Source: Anthonomus grandis grandis (taxonomy: Eukaryota > Arthropoda > Insecta > Coleoptera > Curculionidae). Taken from it: a DNA stretch of 64,000 nucleotides. Under the pieces are notes generated by a model. That model had not been told where the DNA came from and ran no database searches. It saw only the letters and a list, made by a program, of their open reading frames with translations. Position numbers and translations under genes: made by a program. The stretch is taken from contig NC_065548.1 in the NCBI RefSeq assembly GCF_022605725.1, positions 3,505,644 through 3,569,643 on the forward strand, written 5' to 3'. This document shows positions 12,201 through 20,900 of the stretch, piece by piece. Numbering within the stretch: the stretch's first letter is position 1; each line of letters opens with the position of its first letter.

Positions 12201-15200
12201 GCCGTAGCAGACTCGTCAATTATTAGATGTTTTTTATGTGGAACGTTGTTGTATACTCACCAGACGGAAAATTGTAAGATGTTTTAAAAGTGAATTTGGC
12301 CTTGGTCAACAAAAATAATTTGATTTTTATTGTTTTCTTTTGAATCACCTTGTATAGCCAGCCACATTAGTGTAATCATGTCCTCAATTTTAAATACTTT
12401 TTTGCTATCCATATTTTATCAATATGTTTTATTGCTTTGAACTTTATCTTAATGAGGCTGACTAATGTACATATTTATACTTTGTTAACGCATTTATAAA
12501 AAGGCACATCTTTTCAATCAATGAAAACTTCCTTTATGTTATTATATCAGGTTTGTATCTTAATAGATACAAGCACTCATGCAAAGTAGTGCAATAAAAT
12601 TTGAATATTCAGTTGAAAAGTGATATTCATAAAGAAAAAACTTATAATGAACACATACTTCTAAAATGTGTTTTTTTTTTATAAAAACAAGAATTTACAC
12701 ATACTAGACAAATATCCAATGAAAACTTAGTTTTTCCCTTCGATAATAAGGATAGTAATAAAAAAATGTTGTGTCAGTCCCAAAGACCACAAAGGTGTTG
12801 TAAAAATATTAAAAATTATAAAAGATTTTTAAAGTTGAAGAAGTAGTCCATTCTTGCAGTGGAGTTAATAGGTAACTAAAGATACTTCGGTCATCATCCA
12901 CTAAATTTATTTAAAAACATTAATTCCGACATATTTCATGTCCGTCATCAGGTATAACAAATTAAGGGGTTCCGTCAATACATCTTATAGATCTAGTGCC
13001 CCAGACAAGGTTAAAATAAATTAAGATACATGAGAATGGGACCAAACAGGACAATAAGACAACAGCTATTAAATTGTCAGACATGTTATATGTCCGAAAC
13101 ATGTCAGATTAATATTTTTAAATAAATTTAGTGGAGAATGATGGAAGTATCTTTAGTTATCCATTTATAAAAGATTGGCCAAAAGGTGTAAGCAAGTTAT
13201 ATTTGCTGACTGTATAGGACATATCTTAGTTTACTTTGAATTTTCATTTCATTTTGTTGACCTTTAGTTATTTCTGAATGCATATTAAGTTATTATATAT
13301 ATTTTTTTAAATAGTCTGATAATTTCATCTTTGTATACATTGGGTGTAGGTACCCGTGAGTAGCCTTTGTTATCATTATGATTGTTTCACTTGATTCTTA
13401 TGTTTCTCTTTTATTCACTAAGTACTTTAATTATATGTACTGTTAATTTCAATTTACAGCTATTGGATTTTTTTCCTCTTCCACATACAGATTCTAAATA
13501 ACTTAGGTGTAATTATATAAGTTTTATAGTCATATTGTATTACTAGAATGCTTGAATTTTTGCACTAAAATATTAAGAGAAAGCCCATTTTCTATAAGTT
13601 CCCTAATTTTAGTACATATATTAATTCTTATAAGTATTTTATGTCAATAAGCTTTGATAGATAATTGTCAGTATAATCTCCAATTAATGAATACGAAAAC
13701 CATGCATCAGGTTCAGATGCTTATTTTAGTATTCTCTTGATAATCATGTTTATCATGTCACATTGTTTTATTTAGGTACACTGAGTAATAAATTTTATCT
13801 GTATCTTAAAAAGTTGTATTATATAAATAAGAGGCTGGTGCATTGTGTATTTAATACAAATTATTATAAGTTTAATTAATTTTTTTCACAATTTTTAAAA
13901 GTGCAGTGTTGTGAAATTTAAAACTGCAAAATTTTTTTGAAAAAGATCAAATCAGCACAGAAAACTGTCAATTTAATGGTCTGTTTTTTTTTTTTAAATT
14001 TCCCTATTATAACTGGACTTCATCCTGCAGCAGAATTAGCTGTGTTTGCCCATAGCAATATGCATTAAATAATAATTTAATATTATATAAATTGGGACAA
14101 GCGTTTAAGAGTCGGGAAATGCAGTGACAAATTAATTAGTACAAAGTACTTATACGAAAATACAGATCCTTAACATAACAAAAAGGTCAAAACCCAATTT
14201 CATAAGTACAAAGCCTACAAGTATCAGTCATTGAAAAAAACTCCACTAAGGAGTAACAATTCCATTTAAGTAAATAATGCTTCAGCATTTTCTTAAAGAG
14301 AAATATATTTGGCTGTCTATGAAACTATGACTTAAATGGCTAAAGTTTTACAGGGATTATAAATAATATTTTTTCGATAGAAGTCTGTTTTGTGAGTATT
14401 TGGTAAAAGAAGCTTGCACCTATGTGTATTATTGAAGATTTTTTAAGGGTAAAGACTTAATATTTTGGGATACCCTCTGCTTTACTTAATAAATACTTGC
14501 TACCTGTTTTCAGAAAAAATCCTAGAAGAAATAACAACAGGCATATTGATTCCAATACCAAAAGTATCCAAACCTAAGGTTCCGCTGGACTACAGGCCCA
14601 TATATTTACTTCCAGTCATTGATAAAATTATTGAGAGCATTGTTGTTAGCAACTGAGGACCTATTTTGACAAAAATAACTGACTTTTTACCAGACAATCT
14701 GGATTTAGTAACCGTTCCTGTAAGTTCTCTTTACACTATGTTTGTGTAAAGTGAAGTGAAAATCAACATCATTCATTTGCTTTCATTAACATTTACAATA
14801 TTTACAAAAAGGTATATTTTAACAAGTATGAAATCAAATATATCTTTATTAAGTAGGTACATCTAATATACATAAAAACAAAACTATACTAAATAAGTAA
14901 CTTAACTAGGTAACAAAAAAAAGAAAATAAACAAAAAATAATAATAAGCACAATTTCACCCTCTTGAAAGAAAAACAAACAAATAAATGAATTTCCACCA
15001 ACCACATTAGTTTATTGCCCTAATTCGCCAATTTCCAAATTAATTTATATTATTCAAACTAATTTATATTGTTCATATAATTCTTTAGAACAGTTTTAAA
15101 CCAATCAAGAGATTGTGATTCCTTTATTTCTCGAGGAAGACTATTATATTTTTGAAAACCCTTAAAAAACAAAGAATTCATGGTACTTCTAAAATTTGCT

Positions 15201-16751
15201 ATTGGAATAAAAATATCATCACTATTTCTTGTAGGGTAATCATGGACATTTCTATTAAAAGTAATGAACTGTTTGAAATAAGGTCACGCTAAATTATTTA
15301 CAATCCTATATATAAAAGTCATAGAAAGAAAGCAAAACCTTCTCTCAACAGAAAACCAATTTAGAGTGTTGAGCATAAAGGATATTGGTGTAAGGCGGTG
15401 TGCATTTAATATCACCCTCATGCCCCGATTCTGGTTTATATTAAATAAATACTGGACTGAGGCACAAAAGTCAAAATGTGGTTCAATGATAGTATTATAA
15501 ACCATTAATTTAGATTGATAAGATAGACTTGTTGATATTCTACTAAAAAAGAACATTTTTTTTGCAATTTTCTTTTCAATGTAATCACAATGAGTTTTAA
15601 AGTTAAGCAAAAAAGTTAAAGAAAAAGGAAAAGTTAAGTAAAGTATACATTTATTACTTAAGATACTAAACTTTACAACTAACTTAAGATTAATCTAATT
15701 GTTTTTTAAAGGACTTAAATGAGCAACAGAAAAAATCAATATTTTCTGTGTTTCTGTTTCTGTTCACTGGAAACAATATCTTATTCGGCAGAAAGAGATA
15801 TCGAGAAGTAAATCATATTTATTTGACAGTAGGAGAAACTTAATATTAGAGACATATACAACAATTTAATTGCAGTAAATTCTCCCTACAATTCTCTGGA
15901 AGCCAGTGACTATAACCATAATGCAAAAATGCATTATAGTTGGGGTAGTACAATGTTAAAAGCACCTGCTTACTACACTGATGTGAGATATATGTATTTC
16001 AAGACATAACAACTACCTCTCAATTTGTTACATATAACACTGGCATTTAAAGTCTTGATCAAAAGTAATAGCTTCTAGTTTGGAACAATCCATCGGCAAC
16101 AACTCATTTTCTGTATCCCTAAATAAAATAACATCGTCGAGAGCATGTTCAGCATAAGGAACTAATTGACCTCTGTATAAAAGGACTGAAGGAGGAACAG
16201 TTAAGGGAAGAATTACTTATGTTTAAAAAAAAAGGGGTGACAAAATGAAAAAACTCTTTCTTATTGTAGTTATGATTGGTCTTTTGGGTGTTTACAATCA
16301 ATATTTTTAAAAACTCTTATTATCTTCTGTGCCTATCTATTATATGTGTCTTATAACAAAATTAATTGCTTCATTTATAAATCAATTACTTAATAAGGTG
16401 ATTAATATACAATTTTGTCCATTAGATATGTATATAAATGAACCTTGCCAACATAATTCCAAGGTGAACCTGCATAAACTTGCTCAACTTTTTCAAATTT
16501 TAGCATGCCCTTTGAACTTATGCAGAACCCAATCAAAATTCTACATAAAAAAAACCACAAAAACTCACAAAATTAAACTTAGGATGGTGCCCTACATACA
16601 TGATACAGCAAATTTTGCCATTTTATTACGTGGATTCGCCTACCAATAAATTACTTAGCGCTAATTGAAACATCTCACCATCACACAGTGGAAAAAATGT
16701 AGACATTCCAAATTTTTTGGAGCACCGGTACTGTATGTTCGACTTACCCAT
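3257..16751 (-). CDS. unc-115: Unc-115/abLIM actin-binding LIM protein (3' part off window)
   Basis: Exons in order: 16748-16751 (ATGG), 11818-12038, 11576-11765, 11293-11513, 3520-3609 and 3257-3412. All junctions are GT-AG and all phases agree, giving 294 codons with no stop. Four LIM domains lie at roughly residues 6-60, 65-117, 140-193 and 199-252, with regular Cys/His pairs (FCQSC, KCASC, ECAGC, KCAYC). The segments ALGKTYHQKCF, SKDGAYYC and GDGEEMYLQ are hallmarks of abLIM/Unc-115, which link actin to axon-guidance signalling in the cytoplasm. The protein continues beyond the left edge, where the linker and the C-terminal villin headpiece should lie. The 7.7-kb intron 11292-3610 is packed with transposons. 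The first exon is inferred from a perfect GTAAGT donor after ATGG and a fitting phase; everything from exon 2 on is secure. Confidence 0.9.
4463..5240. mobile_element. piggyBac-like MITE, TTAA target duplication
   Basis: TTAA occurs at 4459-4462 and 5241-5244. The ends are inverted: CACTTTGACTGCC at the left and CACGTTGACTGCC (reverse complement) at the right. Subterminal hairpins rich in TATACAC and GGCGCAG/CTGCGCC lie inside. Joining the flanks across a single TTAA restores an open frame through the interrupted RT (FDLNEF), which shows the exact insertion. Nothing coding is inside; the two short open frames are palindrome shadows. Confidence 0.8.
5358..7020 (-). mobile_element. Tc1/mariner-like element, decayed
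   Basis: Flanked by TA (5356-5357 and 7021-7022), with terminal inverted repeats CACGTTTGGCGAGTTGAA at the left and CACGTTCGGCGGTTGAA at the right. It contains the transposase remnant at 5753-6837 on the - strand. Removing it rejoins the RT frame around LLFNLYVSKLP, so it inserted into the surrounding LINE. Length 1663 bp. Confidence 0.75.
5753..6837 (-). pseudogene. Tc1/mariner superfamily transposase remnant
   Basis: The N-terminal part (6837-6322) has a helix-turn-helix region with TAKTIYNIWHKSG and LDISSRTVRDIL. The C-terminal part (6058-5753) has the DDE-fold signature PRFPDLTPCDYFLWGYL and ends GYCEAQQGGVFEHLIK. The middle (about 6060-6320) is in other frames and includes QKVNVWAGI. 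It resembles the DD41D transposase at 47780-48867, which ends in the same way. At least two frameshifts make it a pseudogene. Confidence 0.8.
7528..8490 (+). mobile_element. LINE 3' fragment (RT thumb and C-terminus)
   Basis: An open frame (7567-8064) carries the post-YADD part of a non-LTR RT: MSLNVKKCSLVSY, then TRDLGVVFNSNFKFNNH and HALVRPHLEYASHIW. The next frame (8082-8306) continues with NRNPHNLF and LFNMSSSDLRL, the usual C-terminal tail. One frameshift separates them. The element ends near 8485 in repeated AATAAATA. It is 5'-truncated and in opposite orientation to the neighbouring LINE. Confidence 0.8.
8491..9180. other. AT-rich intron, nothing recognised
   Basis: No frame, repeat or structured element that I can support. 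Confidence 0.5.
9181..9850 (+). mobile_element. LINE endonuclease fragment
   Basis: Broken frames encode the start of an apurinic-type endonuclease: KAGHLNFRSLINSFD near 9260, then TETWLSNNT, GGGVAVNIKKY near 9440, GDVNINFLN near 9570, and SEPTRLTINSKSIIDLI in the 9623-9850 frame. Order and spacing match the EEP domain of Jockey/CR1-like LINE ORF2. Several stops show it is dead; no RT follows. Confidence 0.7.
9975..10400. repeat. Dispersed copies of the 182-bp satellite
   Basis: Slightly over two units resembling the array at 1-1240 recur here: GAGTTCACTAGCATATAACT at about 9980, again near 10160 and 10340, with the same downstream TCCTTAACGTC and CAAGTTTTTGTAG. They are more diverged than the array and keep the same orientation. 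Confidence 0.85.
10401..11292. other. Intron sequence, nothing recognised
   Basis: AT-rich, with no coding or repeat signal I can support, up to the donor of the LIM3 exon at 11292. Confidence 0.5.
12039..12870. other. First-intron sequence of unc-115, nothing recognised
   Basis: Begins at the acceptor of the LIM1 exon. No gene or clear repeat seen. Confidence 0.5.
12871..13162. repeat. Imperfect inverted repeat (MITE-like)
   Basis: The arms at about 12871-12945 and 13089-13162 are inverted copies. Both carry TAACTAAAGATACTTC, CCACTAAATTTATTTAAAAA and a CATGTTTCGGACAT-type segment. Arms are about 75 bp around a 140-bp core. No coding content; no target duplication could be fixed. Confidence 0.7.
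13163..14464. other. AT-rich first-intron sequence, nothing recognised
   Basis: No supported gene or repeat; only short chance open frames. Confidence 0.5.
14465..14760 (+). mobile_element. LINE RT fragment (finger/palm start)
   Basis: The frame contains TTGILIPIPKVSKPKVPLD, then DYRPIYLLPVIDKIIE, the conserved first RT block. A later frame continues with FLPDNLDLVTVPVSS. Short and truncated on both sides. Confidence 0.65.
14980..15620 (-). mobile_element. LINE RT C-terminal fragment
   Basis: The frame 15610-15284 encodes the thumb region: LNFKTHCDYIEKKIAKKM, then VYNTIIEPHFDFCASV and QNRGMRVILNAHRLTPI, typical of insect LINE ORF2. Degenerate sequence follows to about 14980. It faces the fragment at 14465-14760. 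Confidence 0.7.
15621..16027. other. AT-rich intron, nothing recognised
   Basis: No supported frame or repeat. Confidence 0.45.
16028..16215 (-). other. Unassigned exon-like open frame
   Basis: About 62 codons stay open to a TAA at 16028. Composition is protein-like, rich in Asp, Glu and Leu, with YRGQLVPYAEHALDDVI and a Cys-containing end DFKCQCYM. An acceptor-like CCCCTTTTTTTTTAAACATAAG precedes it. I do not recognise the family and found no matching upstream exon. It lies in the first intron of unc-115 on the same strand. It could be a last exon of an unknown gene or a transposon fragment. Confidence 0.3.
16216..16747. other. Intron between the unassigned frame and the unc-115 start
   Basis: Only short frames are present. 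A - strand stretch at about 16420-16550 (SKGMLKFEKVEQV) is open but its splice phases do not join to anything. Confidence 0.4.
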
Positions 16752-17943
16752 TGTTTAGCTGGAAAAATTAAGGGTACGGGGGCACTTTAGAGGAGCACTG
16801 GAGCGACACAATCGAAGCACCACGTATTAACTACCGAAAACCGTAATTATCGCCCGAATTTGAACAAAACAATAGGAATTTGACTGGCGAACATCGGGAG
16901 AAACACAAAATTACAAATGGGCGAGACCAGTTTGACAGATCCCGGTTATGTCACCGATTGCCGCTGTGGCGCTGCCAACGCCATTTTCAATGACGTTCTC
17001 GTCAATGTCAAAATTATCATTCCCGATGTGTGTGTTATAGTCCGCGCTCGCTGTTATTTAATCAATATAATGCTCATATCTCCTGAAATTCCCAAGGGAT
17101 TTTAATAATTTGTCCAGATATTAAAAATAAATACCTAAATCGAATTAAGGTAGTTCCAAGCCTCTATAAACGAAGGTTTCCTTGTGATAATTACTTGAAA
17201 AGTCAAATGTTAAAAAAAAGAAAAAGACTCTACTCCCAAAATTCCCAAAGGATTTGGATAAAACTGTTTCCTATAATAGATAATAAATATCCAAACCGAT
17301 TTCAGATGGTTGCAAATCTCTATAAACGAAAGTTTTTTAGTAAAAAATTATGTCTTTAGATATTCATTATTTATTACATAAAACAGTTTTATCCAAATCC
17401 TTTGGGATTTTTGGGAGTTAGAGCCTTTTTCTCTTTTTTTTAATTTGACTGTTTAATTAATTTTCACAAAGAAACCTTAGTTTGTACAGCTTTGGAACTA
17501 CCATAATTTGATTTCGGTACTTATTGTTAATATCTAGATAAAAAATTATTAAAATCCCTTGGGAATTTCAGGAGATACGGGCATTATATTGATTAAATAA
17601 CAGCGAGCGCGGACTATATATAATAGGGCTGGCAACGGACATATGCTGCGTTCTCAACTCGGTTGCTGAATATCGATCGGACGCTAGTTCTAGTTCACAC
17701 ACATTATTCCCGTCAATATATATAGTTGTTTTTTTTTCTGTTATTATTGATTCCCCTGGAGTCAGCGTAATACGAGCTGAAGTAAGTTTCTTAATCATCT
17801 AATAGAGAAAATACTAAATAATTTAGCAAAAAAGAACATCCCATCTGCCTATAATAGCAGTCGCTCAAACAAATTTCCAAAAATGTTGGCGTGGACCTGA
17901 ACTTGAATTATTGATTTCCCAAACAACTAAAAAAAACCATATC
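16752..17943. promoter_or_regulatory. Shared upstream region of divergent unc-115 and sarcoglycan genes
   Basis: The two host genes point away from each other with 1.19 kb between start codons. 16752-17030 is relatively GC-rich and likely holds the unc-115 5' UTR and promoter. 17036-17618 is a foldback repeat. 17619-17943 should hold the sarcoglycan promoter and 5' UTR. No TATA box or start site can be named from sequence alone. Confidence 0.5.
17036..17618. mobile_element. Large foldback element with near-full-length inverted arms
   Basis: Each arm is about 270 bp. Both start TAGTCCGCGCTCGCTG (left at 17038; right as reverse complement ending 17616) and share ATTCCCAAGGGATTTTAATA and CCCAAAGGATTTGGATAAAA. 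The arms meet near 17330 with a short loop. TA flanks each end, consistent with a Tc1/mariner-type target duplication. No coding capacity. Confidence 0.8.
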
Positions 17944-20900
17944 ATGGGTATGATTTTATTAGGACTACTTCCAATACTCCTAATCGCTCCCCAATGCCTT
18001 GCCAAAGACCACAACGTCTTAAAAACCGAAGTGTTTGCTATAGCAATTGACCCATTAATGTTCAATTGGTCTTACGAGGGCAGGCGAGATCAATTTTCTT
18101 ACAAAGCTGCCCTAGTGGATTCACCAGATTTACCTTCTTGGATAAATTATGTTTTTAGTGAACGTTATCATTCAGGGTTTTTGTATGGGGTGCCTCACAG
18201 TAAGGCTGTGGTTGCCTTAGAAGTAGTTGGATTGAATAAAAAGAACTATGAGACCAGGTTGGTATTTTTATTTTTATTTATTAAGAATTATTATTTACAA
18301 TTTAACGATTAAGACCGGTAACAAAATAAATTTTAAACTAAGCAACAATGCATATATATCTATTACATCATTAAATTTTTGCTAATTAATACCCACTACT
18401 ATAAACATATTCTAAATTAATGTCTCGGAAAGGTATTCACACAGCACTTTTTTAAATTTTGGAAATTTAGTTTATGGTAGTTTATTGTACTCTTTTGTAG
18501 CGTGGAACATGGGGTTTGTAGAGGCCTTTATTGGTTCTAACTAATTCTTGGTAGATATTATCATGGTTTCTTGTTACATGATTATGAACATATTCTGTAG
18601 ATATATAATTTCTGAATTGGTTTATCATTTGTTATGTGTAATTTTATAAATAAATTTACATTGTTCAAAATATCTTAAATTATTTAGTGGCGATAACAGA
18701 AACTTTATACTCCCTGTATAAAGTTTCTGTGTGCATCAATCGATTATAACTAAACAATATTTTTAAAAACCTATTTTGTAGAAGTTAAGCTCTTTGAAAC
18801 TCTGTTAATTGCACACAGGTAGTATAGGTATCAAAACTATGACAAAAAATAAGAGTTGTAAATATTTAATTTATTGTTGTAGGATAAGTAATGTCTGCCT
18901 CTATATGTATGTAACTGAGTTATGCAATAATTAAATAAGTTATCTCAAAAATAACTTCAGATAAGAGGTTGAACTGCTCAGAAACACCAGACTTTTGGTA
19001 TTTATTGAAAAAGTAATTTTTGTGCATCGCCAATCATTGAAAATAATTTTTTCGGCACTTAGGTAACTTTTTATCTCTAATTCCAGTCATTGAAAATTCC
19101 TTCTAAAAAAAGTGATTTTTATTCCATACCTTTAAAACATTTTATTTGGTTCCCATGTTCATCCCATAAATGTTTTATGATTTATACAAGATATTTCGAA
19201 TGTTCAAGTAGCAAAAATGCATAATCCTGGAATGTAAGTAATTTTTTCCCTGATAAAAGACCTACTTGTTAATTTATGGTAATATCTGATAAAAATTGGA
19301 ATACTGTTCTACTAAAACTTCTCTTATCTCCTCAGAAAGTTTGTACAGCTTTTGCTTGAAAGAAGCCTTTATCAACAATAGAAGTAATCTTCATGAAAGT
19401 GGGGCTTCATCAAGAATTTGCATTAACCATTGTCTTTTAGCCCTTTTTATATAATATTTAAGGCCATTATTTGCAAAACTTGCTTTTTGCTCGTAAGCCT
19501 TTTTTTGGGAAATCGAAAAAAACGATTAAAGGCCCTGTAATATTTTTCTCGCAATTGAAAGGTTTTTATAATTGTTGCTTATGACTTTTAGAAATGTAAT
19601 TTAGGAGATTACAGCCTAACATAATTGCAAAGTTTTTAAAAAACAGGGTTTTTTATTTCAAATAACCAGTTTTGAAAATACATTGGTACCTTAAATTAAA
19701 AAAAAAATAGTAATTGGTTCAATAAAGTAAGTTATTTTGTCATACAAATAAAACATTGAAATTCGCATTTCTAATGATACTTATTTAAAAAAACATATTT
19801 ACTTAAAGAAATTACTTTACTTAAAGAAAAAAACAGAAAAAAAATCCTAACCATCAAGGGTTTCTTCTGGTGAGGCAGAATCTTTTTTTAAGTGTTTTTT
19901 ATAAAATGTTAGTTCCGGAAGGCTTCTCCAATTTTCTCCGTAGTGTTTGGAAAGGAGACCATTAATAGTTTATCCCCCTTAAGTTCTGTTCCCAGTGGTA
20001 AGTTCAGAGGGGCCATTGAAGAAAGGCTAAATTTTTTTTTTACAAACACTTTTAGCTTTTCCAATAGCATTGTTGTAATTCGGCTCACCTCGGGTCAGAA
20101 CATTTTTATCTTTTTTTACAAAAATAAACCGCTTTGCCTTATTAAATTCAAAGTGCCATGAACTAGGCAGCTTAATAAGACGTTTTGCTTGTGTTCTCCA
20201 ATCAAAGACATCCCAATTGATACCGATTTTCCGTATAGTGGAATGCTTTCTAATTAAATCATCGTAGTCACTAATTCTGACGATAACAGGCATTTTTTTT
20301 AATATCTTTTTCTATAAGGCCGAAGATGCGATCAGGCGGAATAAAGGAATGACCCAACGATCGGAAAAATCAGTTCAATTTGTTTAATATGTTTCGGCGC
20401 TTCTTCTAGAAGCCAATAAGCCAACATTGCCATCATATTCGTGTTTTTGTTTTGTCCACCGCAACCATCAGCGAACAAACGAACTGATTCTATACTGGGA
20501 TCAAAATCAAAATTATTTAGAGCATGTTGCAAAGCTGATGCAATTGTATTAGAATCTTTGCGGGAATCAATTTCTGTCCACAAGTAAGAAAACACATTGC
20601 TTGGCCTTAATTTATCTTTAGAAGTTCCAGCGACAATGGTAAAATTATTATTGTTGATTTGCTGTCTAAAATATGCTGCTTGATCAGGTAGTCTAGGCAG
20701 TGCCAATTTTTTCTGGCAGTCAAATGAAAAGTAAGTTGTGTTGGGTTCAGGATTTTTAAGCAGTTTGAAAAAAGCCTTTGCCTTTGCGATATGAACATGA
20801 TGCTGAGTGACTAAGTTTTGTCGAACATCTGCTTCTTTGTTCTTAAGCAAGTAGAACAACAGTCAGTTAGCGGAGTTCCAAAAGCGATATTGTACTTAGC

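Noticed and set aside
16229..16310. A bacterial-looking 21-codon peptide (MKKLFLIVVMIGLLG) preceded by AGGGGTGAC
   Set aside because: It resembles a Shine-Dalgarno-led leader, but it stands alone in clearly eukaryotic intron sequence. A/T-rich DNA easily yields Lys/Leu/Ile peptides.
16917..17105. + strand frame MGETSLTDPGYVTDC
   Set aside because: It runs into the foldback repeat and overlaps the likely unc-115 5' UTR. No donor or homologue is recognisable.
17568..17798. - strand 76-codon frame with ARITLTPGESIITEKK
   Set aside because: It starts in the foldback arm and lies in the sarcoglycan 5' region. No splice partner or family was seen.
17911..17943. Upstream non-ATG start of the sarcoglycan frame
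   Set aside because: The upstream codon is TTG. ATG at 17944 sits directly before a good signal peptide.
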